Source: Fen-1258 sp041658245 | GTDB lineage: Bacteria; Bacteroidota; Ignavibacteria; Ignavibacteriales; Melioribacteraceae | Assembly (NCBI GenBank): GCA_041658245.1 | Contig: JBBAAM010000002.1 | Coordinates: 110,084 to 174,083, forward strand | Reading direction: 5' to 3' | DNA length: 64,000 bases | Shown here: in pieces, positions 26,458 through 35,043 of the stretch | How the letters are laid out: every line of letters starts with the position of its first letter | How positions within the stretch are numbered: position 1 is the first letter of the stretch | Notes under the pieces: generated by a model | What the model was told of the DNA's origin: nothing | The model's input: only the letters and a program-made list of their open reading frames with translations | Database searches by the model: none | Position numbers and translations under genes: made by a program

Positions 26458-27921
26458 ATGATTACTGTGTTTCTTCCTTATAATGGTTTACAGCATAGCC
26501 AAGATACAATTAATGAATTGCTTGATTGTGAACTCGTTTCTAAAATTTATTTATTAGTTAACGATGAAATAAATGAGTTTCCGAATAATTGTGAAATTCT
26601 TAAAGTGAACGATTTGACCGGCTCAGCAACTGTAGATCTGATTATTAATAAAACTCAAACGAAATACATATTGTTATTTACGCAAGACAACAAATATCAA
26701 TTCGGCCAGTTTGCCGTTGAAAGGTTTTATAATGTAATAGACTCCACAGGTGCCGGATTAGTCTATTCAAATTATCATATCATTAAAGACAACTTAATCA
26801 GTCGGCATCCGGTAAATGATTATCAGCTAGGAAGTTTAAGAGATGATTTTGATTTTGGTTATCTGATGCTTCTAAATGCCGAAATACTAAACACATTTAA
26901 AAATGAAAACGAATATAAGTATGCAGGAATATATAATTTACGATTGCATCTTTCCAGAGTAAGTGAAATTCTAAGAATACCAGAATATTTATATACGACA
27001 ATCGAAACGGATTCAAGAAAAAGCGGCGTAAAACAATTTGATTATGTGAATCCTAAAAACCGTGATGTTCAGATTGAAATGGAAAAAGCCGTTACGGATC
27101 ATTTAAAAAAAATTGATGCTTATCTCGCACCAAGATTTAAAGAAATCGAGATTGATAATAATGATTTTGAATATGAGGCCTCGGTCATCATTCCGGTGAA
27201 AAATAGAATAAGCACAATTAGCGATGCAATAAAATCCGTCCTTACTCAAAAAACTGATTTTAAATTCAACCTTATTGTTGTTGATAATTATTCGGATGAT
27301 GGTACAACAGATAAAATAAAAGAGATCGCCAAAAAAGATTCTCGCTTAATTCATATTATCCCCGAAAGAAAAGATTTGGGAATTGGAGGATGCTGGAACG
27401 AAGCTGTTCATAATAAATTATGCGGCAGGTTTTCAATACAGTTGGACAGCGATGATGTTTATACAAATGAAAATACGGTTCAAACTATTGTTGATACTTT
27501 TAAGAAAGAAAAATGTGCGATGGTTATTGGTACATACAGAATGACCAATTTTAAGCTCGAAGAAATTCCGCCGGGAATTGTTGATCATAAAGAATGGACA
27601 CAGGAAAATGGCAGAAATAATGCGCTTAGAATAAACGGACTTGGTGCACCAAGGGCTTTTTATACTCCGGTTCTTCGTGAATACAAAATTCCCAATGTAA
27701 GTTATGGTGAGGATTATGCTATCGGTTTAATGATATCTAGAGATTATCAAATAGGTAGAATTTATGTACCGATCTACCTTTGCAGAAGGTGGGAAGGTAA
27801 TTCGGACGCGGCTTTGGATATTGATAAACAAAATTATTACAATGAATATAAAGATAGGTTAAGAACGATCGAAGTGCTTGCGCGTCAGAGGAAAAATAGA
27901 AATGCAGATAGAGTTTCCTGA
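26458..27921 (+). CDS. Family 2 glycosyltransferase with extra N-terminal half
   Basis: A 487-residue protein. The C-terminal half (about 235-450) is a GT2 (GT-A fold) domain: EASVIIPVKNRISTISDAIK, LIVVDNYSDDGTTD, and a metal-binding D-x-D in IQLDSDDVY, with a later GEDYA motif. The N-terminal 230 residues look like a second, decayed GT-A domain (MITVFLPYN, then a YILLFTQDN strand) without a clear DxD. No membrane segment is seen, so it is cytoplasmic or peripheral. It starts an operon-like run; its end overlaps the next frame by 20 bases. The acceptor is unknown. Confidence 0.78.
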   Translation: MITVFLPYNGLQHSQDTINELLDCELVSKIYLLVNDEINEFPNNCEILKVNDLTGSATVDLIINKTQTKYILLFTQDNKYQFGQFAVERFYNVIDSTGAGLVYSNYHIIKDNLISRHPVNDYQLGSLRDDFDFGYLMLLNAEILNTFKNENEYKYAGIYNLRLHLSRVSEILRIPEYLYTTIETDSRKSGVKQFDYVNPKNRDVQIEMEKAVTDHLKKIDAYLAPRFKEIEIDNNDFEYEASVIIPVKNRISTISDAIKSVLTQKTDFKFNLIVVDNYSDDGTTDKIKEIAKKDSRLIHIIPERKDLGIGGCWNEAVHNKLCGRFSIQLDSDDVYTNENTVQTIVDTFKKEKCAMVIGTYRMTNFKLEEIPPGIVDHKEWTQENGRNNALRINGLGAPRAFYTPVLREYKIPNVSYGEDYAIGLMISRDYQIGRIYVPIYLCRRWEGNSDAALDIDKQNYYNEYKDRLRTIEVLARQRKNRNADRVS

Positions 27922-28177
27922 TACTAAACTGTATTTAAATAATGATGATAGTTTAAGCGGATTAGCCGAAAAAGCTGAAAGGTTATTTGAACATCAACTT
28001 AAGAATTGGCAGCTTGCCTCTGAAGGATATAGAAGTTTTACTGCAACTCAAATTAAAAAATTCGAATTTGATAATTTTACCATCGAGGCGCACTTTAATT
28101 CTGGTAGAATTATTTCTTCCTTGGCTAAAGTCGATGCTAATATCTGTCGGACAAACTTAAGGATAGGTAAGAGTTAA
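27902..28177 (+). pseudogene. Truncated remnant of a DUF4922-family gene
   Basis: The ATG at 27902 lies inside the end of the glycosyltransferase gene. The frame codes for 91 residues. Its residues from LFEHQLKNWQLASEGYRSF to FNSGRIISSLAKVDA look like the conserved N-terminus of DUF4922 proteins, which I recall as LFEQQ..W..A.NY...., then FNPGR..SSAAKVDA. Those proteins are about 300 residues or more and carry a HIT-like phosphorylase region next. Here the match ends at KVDA, 14 unrelated residues follow, then a stop, and the next gene starts 7 bases on. An internal or 3' deletion is the simplest reading. A short functional protein is possible but unlikely. Confidence 0.5.
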
Positions 28178-28183
28178 GGTTTA

Positions 28184-31117
28184 ATGATTATGAATCTAAG
28201 TGCTATTCATCAAATAGAAAAATTAAGAGAGAAGTTTGAAGGTGATGTTCTATTAGATGAATTATCTAAAATCATTTATGCAACAGATGCTTCTGTTTAT
28301 AGAGAAAAACCACAAGCAGTTGTTCTTCCCAAAACAAAAGAAGACATAAAGCAAATTGTAAGATTTGCATTGGAGAATAACATTTCGATTATTCCCAGAG
28401 CTGCTGGTACTTCATTAGCGGGACAAGTAGTAGGCAATGGTGTTGTCGTGGATATATCAAAATTCATGACTAATATTCTTGAAGTTAACCTGAAAGAAAA
28501 ATGGGCTAAAGTGCAACCGGGTGTCGTTCTGGATGAACTGAATATCCATCTGAAGAAGTACGGTTTATTTTTCGGCCCGGAGACTGCAACCAGCAACAGA
28601 TGTAATCTTGGCGGAATGTTCGGTAATAATTCTTGCGGAGCGCATTCTATTTTATACGGTTCAACACGAGATCATGTTCTTGAAGCAAATGTAATCTTAA
28701 GCGATGGTTCTGAAGTCTGTTTCAAATCAATGAAAAAAGAGGAGTTTATTAATAAATGCAACGGTACTTCTCTCGAAAATAAAATATATAAAAAATTAAA
28801 CGAGATATTATCCGACCCCCAAAATCAAGAAGAAATAATTAATGAATACCCGTCTCAGGAAATTAATAGAAGAAATAACGGATACGCAATTGATCAGCTC
28901 CTTAAATGCAATGCGTTCGGTATGGGTGATGAAGATTTTAACGTTTGCAAACTGTTAGCCGGTTCAGAAGGAACATTAGCGTTTACTACCGAAATAAAGC
29001 TAAACTTACTTCCCCTTCCGCCTAAAAACGTAGGTGTCATTCCGGTTCACATGAATTCTTTGGAAGAATCATTTAAGGCAAATTTAATTGCATTAAAATA
29101 TAAACCAGGCGCGGTTGAATTAGTTGATGGAAAGATTCTTGAATGTACTAAAGTTAATATAGAACAAAGCAAAAACCGTTCTTTTATCAAAGGTGATCCG
29201 GCAGCATTGCTTGTTGTAGAATTTGCAAGAGAGACGGAATATGAAATAAAGCAGATTGCTATCGAACTTGAAAAAGAATTGAAAAATGAAGGTTACGGTT
29301 ATCACTATCCGCTTTTATTAAATGATGAGGCAAATAAAGTTTGGGCTATTAGAAAAGCCGGTTTAGGGCTTTTAGGAAATATCCCCGGTGATAAAAGAAC
29401 TGAACAGTTTATTGAAGACACTTGTGTACGTCCGGTTGACTTGCCCGAATTTATAAATGAGTTTCAACAAATATTAAAAAAGAATAATCTGGATTGTGCA
29501 TATTACGCACATATCGGTTCGGGTGAACTTCATTTAAATCCTATGCTGAATTTGAAAGATTCATTTGATGTGAAGTTATTTTATACGATTACAAAAGAAG
29601 TTGCTCATCTTGTAAAAAAATATAAAGGATCATTAAGCGGTGAACATGGCGATGGCAGATTAAGAGGCGAATTTATTCCAATTGTGATAGGCGAACATAA
29701 TTACCAACTATGCAAAGAGATTAAAAAAGTATGGGATCCTAAAAATCTCTTTAATCCTGGTAAAGTTGTTGATACTGTTGCGATGAATTCGAATCTTAGG
29801 TATGAAGTAGATAAGAAACCAAAAGATATTTCTACCATTTACGATTTCTCTAGTACTAAAGGAATCTTAAGAGCAGCTGAAAAATGTAACGGTTCGGCAG
29901 ATTGCAGAAAAACCGACTTGATCGGTGGCACTATGTGTCCAAGCTATAGAGCAACAAGAGAAGAAAAAAATTCAACAAGAGCGCGTGCCAATACATTAAG
30001 AGAATTCTTAACTAGATCTCAGAAAACAAATCCATTCGATCATCAAGAGATTTATGAAGTAATGGATTTGTGTCTTTCGTGTAAAGCATGTAAATCCGAA
30101 TGTCCTTCCGGTCTTGATATGGCGAAATTGAAAAGCGAGTTTTTACAGCATTATTATGATTCGAATGGAATACCTTTAAGAACCAAGCTGATTGCGTATT
30201 TACCAAAAATCAATTCCATCATTTCGAATTTTTCTAGCGTTGTAAACATCTTTCTAAAATTAAAGTTAACAAATCAATTAATCGGATTAAGTCCGAAGCG
30301 TAATCTTCCTCTACTATCAAGGAAAAATTTTTCAAATTGGTATAAAAAAAATAGAGATCGGTATAAAAAAGCAAATTATCCAAACGGAAAAGTATTTTTA
30401 TTCATTGATGAGTTCACAAATTATAATGAATCCGAATTAGGCGTAAAAACTTTTCTTCTTCTTACTCATTTGGGCTATGAAGTTTTGGTCCCAAAACATT
30501 TAGAAAGCGGAAGAACATTTATTACCAAAGGTTTATTAAGAAACGCGAAAAAAATAGCAAATGAAAACATTAAATTGCTAAAAGATGTAATTAATCCGGC
30601 TACTCCATTAATAGGAATTGAAGTGTCTGCAATTCTATCTTTTAGAGATGAATATCTTGATCTTGCCGATTCTGACTTAAAAACTTCAGCTGAAAAAATA
30701 TCGGAATCAACTTATACATTTGAAGAATTTCTTTCTTCTGAAATCAAAAAAGGAAAAATTTCATCTGCATCATTTACAAATGATTTCAAGAAAATTAAAC
30801 TTCACGGTCATTGCCAGCAAAAAGCGATAGCATCAACAAAGGCAACAATTGAAGTACTTTCATTACCTCGAAATTATATAGTTGAAGAAATTCCATCCGG
30901 GTGTTGCGGAATGGCCGGCTCCTTTGGTTATGAAAAAGAACATTATGATTTGTCTATGAAAGTCGGGGAATTAGTTCTGTTTCCTACAATAAGAGAAGAA
31001 GATTCTGATACTAGTATTTGTGCACCCGGTACAAGTTGCAGGCACCAAATTAAGGATGGAACGGAAAGAACTGCATTCCATCCTGTAGAAATAATTTACG
31101 ATGCTCTTATAAAATAA
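28184..31117 (+). CDS. FAD-linked oxidase fused to Fe-S and CCG domains (D-2-hydroxyacid dehydrogenase type)
   Basis: A 977-residue cytoplasmic-side redox enzyme. An FAD-binding type 4 domain fills about residues 35-250 (RAAGTSLAGQVVG; CNLGGMFGNNSCGAHSILYG), followed by the FAD-oxidase C-terminal domain (about 270-545, with HIGSGELHLNP and GSLSGEHGDGRLRG). Next come iron-sulfur ligands (CLSCKACKSECPSG near 628) and a CCG domain with GHCQQKA and SGCCGMAGSFGYE. This order matches GlpC-fused D-lactate or D-2-hydroxyglutarate dehydrogenases such as E. coli YdiJ. It would oxidise a D-2-hydroxyacid and pass electrons to the quinone pool. A second ATG at 28190 is also possible. It lies 8 bases before the alpha-oxoamine synthase gene. 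Confidence 0.82.
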   Translation: MIMNLSAIHQIEKLREKFEGDVLLDELSKIIYATDASVYREKPQAVVLPKTKEDIKQIVRFALENNISIIPRAAGTSLAGQVVGNGVVVDISKFMTNILEVNLKEKWAKVQPGVVLDELNIHLKKYGLFFGPETATSNRCNLGGMFGNNSCGAHSILYGSTRDHVLEANVILSDGSEVCFKSMKKEEFINKCNGTSLENKIYKKLNEILSDPQNQEEIINEYPSQEINRRNNGYAIDQLLKCNAFGMGDEDFNVCKLLAGSEGTLAFTTEIKLNLLPLPPKNVGVIPVHMNSLEESFKANLIALKYKPGAVELVDGKILECTKVNIEQSKNRSFIKGDPAALLVVEFARETEYEIKQIAIELEKELKNEGYGYHYPLLLNDEANKVWAIRKAGLGLLGNIPGDKRTEQFIEDTCVRPVDLPEFINEFQQILKKNNLDCAYYAHIGSGELHLNPMLNLKDSFDVKLFYTITKEVAHLVKKYKGSLSGEHGDGRLRGEFIPIVIGEHNYQLCKEIKKVWDPKNLFNPGKVVDTVAMNSNLRYEVDKKPKDISTIYDFSSTKGILRAAEKCNGSADCRKTDLIGGTMCPSYRATREEKNSTRARANTLREFLTRSQKTNPFDHQEIYEVMDLCLSCKACKSECPSGLDMAKLKSEFLQHYYDSNGIPLRTKLIAYLPKINSIISNFSSVVNIFLKLKLTNQLIGLSPKRNLPLLSRKNFSNWYKKNRDRYKKANYPNGKVFLFIDEFTNYNESELGVKTFLLLTHLGYEVLVPKHLESGRTFITKGLLRNAKKIANENIKLLKDVINPATPLIGIEVSAILSFRDEYLDLADSDLKTSAEKISESTYTFEEFLSSEIKKGKISSASFTNDFKKIKLHGHCQQKAIASTKATIEVLSLPRNYIVEEIPSGCCGMAGSFGYEKEHYDLSMKVGELVLFPTIREEDSDTSICAPGTSCRHQIKDGTERTAFHPVEIIYDALIK

Positions 31118-31125
31118 TTATTCCG

Positions 31126-32253
31126 ATGAAAACTAAAAATCTTGAAAATATTGAACAGCTTTATTTAATGAATAGTGCCCCAGGCGCTATAACAAAAATT
31201 AACGGTAAAGAATATTTCTATTTTGGAGGCACAAGTTATTACGAACTGCATAAGAATGAAGACGTAATCAACTCAGCTATTAATGCGTTAAAAAAATATG
31301 GGATTAATAGTTCGTCTTCCAGAAATAGTTTTGGAACAACACAGCTTATATTGGAAGTTGAAAAAGAAGCGGCAGAATTTTTTAATTGCGAGGATGCCGT
31401 TTATTTATCTTCCGGATTTTTAACTGATTTAGCCGCAGTGCAATCATTTATTAACAAAAACATGTTCGATGTTGTATTTATTGATGAAGTTTCACACTAC
31501 AGTAATGAATATGCAGCTAAATTAAGCGGGAAACCTATTTATAAATTTTCACATCTGGATGACGCTGATCTCGAAGAAAAAATTTTCCATAATCTTCAAC
31601 CCCATCAAAAACCATTGATAATAACTGACGGGATTTTTCCGGTATTCGGTAAGATTGCACCGATCCATAAATATTTGAGTATTATAGAAAAATATAACGG
31701 AATTTTATGGGTGGATGATGCACATGCTCTTGGCATTCTTGGACTTAACGGAAGAGGAACTTATGAACATTATGGTTTAACTTCGGAAAGATTTTATTTC
31801 GGAGGAACCTTTTCGAAAGCTTTTGGAGGATTTGGTGGAATCATTCCCGGAAATAAAAAATTTATTGGAGAGATTAAAAATAATCAAATACAAAATGGAT
31901 CTACGCCGCCGCCTTCTTCTGCTGCAGCTGCAAGTTTAACGGGATTAAAATTGGTTAAATCAAAACCAGAGATGAAACTCAAATTGTGGGAGAATGCCAA
32001 AAGATTGAAAACCGGTTTAAGGAATTTGGGTATTGAAGCGGAAGATACAAATGTACCTATTTCGGCATGGACAATGAATAGTAAATTAGAAATGCTAAAA
32101 CTTCAGAATGAACTGATGAAAAAAAATATCGTGATACAGTACATTCAATATATTGGAACTGGAGAAAAAGGTGCGTTAAGAATTGTCGTATTTTCTTCAC
32201 ATACTTCCGAGCAAATTGATAATCTGATTTATGAGCTCAAAAAAATTATTTAA
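31126..32253 (+). CDS. Alpha-oxoamine synthase family PLP enzyme (AONS/KBL-like)
   Basis: A fold-type I PLP enzyme of 375 residues. The conserved blocks of 8-amino-7-oxononanoate synthase and 2-amino-3-ketobutyrate CoA ligase are visible: NSSSSRNSFGTTQL, DGIFPVFGKIAPI, WVDDAHALGILGLNGRGTYE and the PLP-lysine region GGTFSKAFGGFGG. Such enzymes condense an amino acid with an acyl-CoA. No other biotin gene is near, so a biotin role is not supported. Linkage is with a D-2-hydroxyacid dehydrogenase and a diaminopimelate decarboxylase-like gene. The substrate pair cannot be decided from sequence. Confidence 0.75.
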   Translation: MKTKNLENIEQLYLMNSAPGAITKINGKEYFYFGGTSYYELHKNEDVINSAINALKKYGINSSSSRNSFGTTQLILEVEKEAAEFFNCEDAVYLSSGFLTDLAAVQSFINKNMFDVVFIDEVSHYSNEYAAKLSGKPIYKFSHLDDADLEEKIFHNLQPHQKPLIITDGIFPVFGKIAPIHKYLSIIEKYNGILWVDDAHALGILGLNGRGTYEHYGLTSERFYFGGTFSKAFGGFGGIIPGNKKFIGEIKNNQIQNGSTPPPSSAAAASLTGLKLVKSKPEMKLKLWENAKRLKTGLRNLGIEAEDTNVPISAWTMNSKLEMLKLQNELMKKNIVIQYIQYIGTGEKGALRIVVFSSHTSEQIDNLIYELKKII

Positions 32254-32317
32254 TTTTATAAAAAAGTACTAAAGAATATCGAGCTACTAAAAATTTATTT
32301 AGGGAAAAACGAAAACG

Positions 32318-33562
32318 ATGGAAAAAATTACTTCTATTGATAAGAATTTGTTTATTAGTTATGCAGAAAAATATGGTACGCCCCTATACGTTTATAATGC
32401 TGATTTAATTGTTAAGCGTTACAAAGAGCTTTATAAGTATATAACATGGCACAAGCTAAAAATATTATATGCAATGAAAGCGAATTATAATATCGGAATC
32501 TTGAATTTGTTAAAAAACAATAATGCTTATCTTGATACGGTTAGCCCAGCAGAAATATATCTAGCATTAAAATTGGAATTTTCAAAAGAAGATATATTAT
32601 TCACAGCGAATAATATTACCGATGAAGAAATGCACGAAATAAAAAAAACCGGCGTGCTCTTTAATATCGGCTCATTGAGCAGGTTACAAAAATATGGCGC
32701 GGCTTATCCGGGAAGCGAAATCTGTATTAGATTTAATCCGGATGTTTACGCAGGAGCACATAAGCATGTAAAAACCGGCGGTGAGATTACTAAATTCGGA
32801 ATATTGTTGTCAGAAGTTAATTCTGTAAAAGAGATTACTAATAAGTATAATATTAAAGTCGTTGGGCTTCACGAACACACAGGTTCGGGAATAGGTGAAA
32901 CAGATAAAGTTTATGAAAGTATGACCAACTTGCTTAAAATTGCTAATCAAGAGGATTTCCCGCATTTAAAGTTTATCGATTTCGGTGGAGGATTTAAAAT
33001 TCCTTATAAACCCGCAAGTACAAGAATTGATTACGCCGGCTTTGGAGAAAATATCAGTTCTATTTTTTCCGATTTTTGCAAACGATACGGGAGAGATTTA
33101 TATATGTATTTTGAACCCGGTAAATATATTGTTGCCGAATCGGGATATCTTTTAATGGAAGTGAATACCATAAAAAATAACAGAGGAAGATTGATTGCAG
33201 GTACCAATTCCGGATTTAATCACCTTATACGTCCGATGCTCTACGGTTCATATCATCAAATAGAAAATATAAGTAATTCTAGCGGTGAATTAAAAATTTA
33301 CGATGTATGCGGGAATATTTGCGAAACGGGCGATTGCTTTGCCGAACAAAGAGAATTACCCGAAATACATGAAGGGGACAAGCTTATTATTAAAAATGCC
33401 GGGGCTTATTGTTATTCTATGGGCAGTATTTATAATTTAAGATCGATGCCGTCGGAATTGTTGGTTGCCGACGGGAAAGAATTTTTAATTACTAAAAGAC
33501 TTTCCAACGAAGAATTAGCAGAATCAATAATTTCTTCTGCTAATGAAGTAATTACTTCTTAA
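32318..33562 (+). CDS. lysA: Diaminopimelate decarboxylase family enzyme
   Basis: A fold-type III PLP decarboxylase of 414 residues, the usual LysA length. PLP-lysine is Lys54 in LYAMKANYN; VGLHEHTGSGIG carries the His region; FGGGFKIPY the Gly-rich phosphate loop; CGNICETGDCF the cysteine loop contributed across the dimer; and KNAGAYCYSMGSIYNLRSMP is the LysA C-terminal signature. Reaction: meso-diaminopimelate to L-lysine and CO2. It is 64 bases behind the alpha-oxoamine synthase. A related decarboxylase with another substrate, such as carboxynorspermidine decarboxylase, is less likely because of the CESGD-like and AGAY motifs. Diaminopimelate released from wall peptides upstream could be a source. 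Confidence 0.83.
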   Translation: MEKITSIDKNLFISYAEKYGTPLYVYNADLIVKRYKELYKYITWHKLKILYAMKANYNIGILNLLKNNNAYLDTVSPAEIYLALKLEFSKEDILFTANNITDEEMHEIKKTGVLFNIGSLSRLQKYGAAYPGSEICIRFNPDVYAGAHKHVKTGGEITKFGILLSEVNSVKEITNKYNIKVVGLHEHTGSGIGETDKVYESMTNLLKIANQEDFPHLKFIDFGGGFKIPYKPASTRIDYAGFGENISSIFSDFCKRYGRDLYMYFEPGKYIVAESGYLLMEVNTIKNNRGRLIAGTNSGFNHLIRPMLYGSYHQIENISNSSGELKIYDVCGNICETGDCFAEQRELPEIHEGDKLIIKNAGAYCYSMGSIYNLRSMPSELLVADGKEFLITKRLSNEELAESIISSANEVITS

Positions 33563-33603
33563 TAATTTAAGAATATTCTAAATATTCTAAAAACATCTTT
33601 ATC

Positions 33604-34977
33604 ATGATGAAAAATTTTTGTTTTCTAGTTGTTTTAATTCTTCTTGGAATAAATAATTCCCTCATCCATTCTCAGACACTTAGAGAAAAGATTGGGCAGA
33701 TGATTTGGGCAAGTTTTACCGGGACAAGACTTAACGATACAATAAAAGTTGATCTGCAGCGGAGAAATCTAGGCGGTGTAATTTTATATGCGGGAAATAT
33801 TGTAAATCCAAATCAAATAAAACTTCTAAACGACACAATTAAACTGTTTTCTAAAACTCCATCTTTTATTGCAGTTGATCAAGAAGGAGGTAAAGTAGCA
33901 AGGTTAAATAGCACTAACGGATTTAAAAATTCTTATACAGCTTACACACTTGGAACAGTTTTTAACCGAGAAGATTCAACAAGAAAATCCGCAAGCACAA
34001 TGGCTTCTTGGTTAAAGCAATGCGGTTTTAATGTTAATCTTGCACCGGTTGTTGATGTAAATGTTAATCCAAACAGTCCGGCAATTGGTAAATTAGAAAG
34101 AAGTTTTTCGCAAAACCCCGAGACGGTATCTCAGCACGGTGCATGGTTTATTGATGAGTTCAACAAAAAAAATATTTTAACATGCCTTAAACATTTTCCG
34201 GGGCATGGTAGTGCATTACAAGATTCTCATTTGGGTTTTACTGATATAACCAATACTTGGTTAAATTCTGAATTAGTTCCATATCAATCATTATTTTCTC
34301 AAGGGTATAAGGATTTATTAATGATTGGGCATCTTTACAACGCGCATCTTGATTCAGCTTATCCAGCTTCACTTTCAAAAAATGTTACAACAGATATTTT
34401 AAGAAACCAACTAGGCTTTAACGGAGTGACAATTACAGACGGCATGGCTATGCAGGCAATAACATTAAATTATTCTTTTGAGGATGCAGTTGAATATGCA
34501 GTAAATGCTGGTAACGATATTTTACTCTATACTTCGGTTTTAAGGAATGGATCATCACTTGTTAGAAATGTTATTGGTATCATCGAAGAAAAAGTTAATC
34601 AAAGAAAAATTTCCTTAAATAGGATTGAAGAATCATACAACAGAATTATTCAATTAAAAGCTAAGTATGGAATAATCACTTCAATTGATCAAATAACAAA
34701 GGCAAGCATTCCAACCGGATTTGTACTTTATCAAAATTATCCTAACCCATTTAATCCCGCAACAACTATTTCTTTTAGTCTTCCATCTAGATCGTTTGTA
34801 TCATTGAAAGTATTTGATGCTTTGGGCAAAATAGTTGCTACTTTGGTTAATGAAGATAAATCGGCAGGACATCATCAAGTACACTTCAATGGTAGTCAAT
34901 TAAGTAGTGGAGTTTATTATTATCAATTACATGCTGAAAATTTCATCCAAACAAAAAAACTAATATTAATTAAATGA
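33604..34977 (+). CDS. T9SS-sorted glycoside hydrolase family 3 (NagZ-like beta-N-acetylhexosaminidase)
   Basis: A 457-residue protein: signal peptide (ending IHSQ), a GH3 barrel at about 25-360, and a T9SS sorting domain (YQNYPNPFNPATTISFSL to TKKLILIK). The NagZ-type loop KHFPGHGSALQDSHLG holds the Asp207/His209 dyad that serves as acid/base in this subgroup, and the nucleophile is Asp279 in ITDGMAMQAI. NagZ normally acts in the cytoplasm on anhydro-muropeptides; here the sorting domain puts it outside the cell or at the surface, so it may trim terminal GlcNAc from murein or chitin fragments. It fits the secreted DigH-type enzyme at 14770 functionally. Confidence 0.83.
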   Translation: MMKNFCFLVVLILLGINNSLIHSQTLREKIGQMIWASFTGTRLNDTIKVDLQRRNLGGVILYAGNIVNPNQIKLLNDTIKLFSKTPSFIAVDQEGGKVARLNSTNGFKNSYTAYTLGTVFNREDSTRKSASTMASWLKQCGFNVNLAPVVDVNVNPNSPAIGKLERSFSQNPETVSQHGAWFIDEFNKKNILTCLKHFPGHGSALQDSHLGFTDITNTWLNSELVPYQSLFSQGYKDLLMIGHLYNAHLDSAYPASLSKNVTTDILRNQLGFNGVTITDGMAMQAITLNYSFEDAVEYAVNAGNDILLYTSVLRNGSSLVRNVIGIIEEKVNQRKISLNRIEESYNRIIQLKAKYGIITSIDQITKASIPTGFVLYQNYPNPFNPATTISFSLPSRSFVSLKVFDALGKIVATLVNEDKSAGHHQVHFNGSQLSSGVYYYQLHAENFIQTKKLILIK

Positions 34978-35043
34978 AGAGAAATTATGTTGAGTGGGAG
35001 AAATCAAAGAAGTGAATTCGCATCCATCAATGGAGAAATTGTT

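Noticed and set aside
31126..32253. bioF of a biotin operon
   Set aside because: The motifs fit the whole alpha-oxoamine synthase family and no other biotin gene is nearby.
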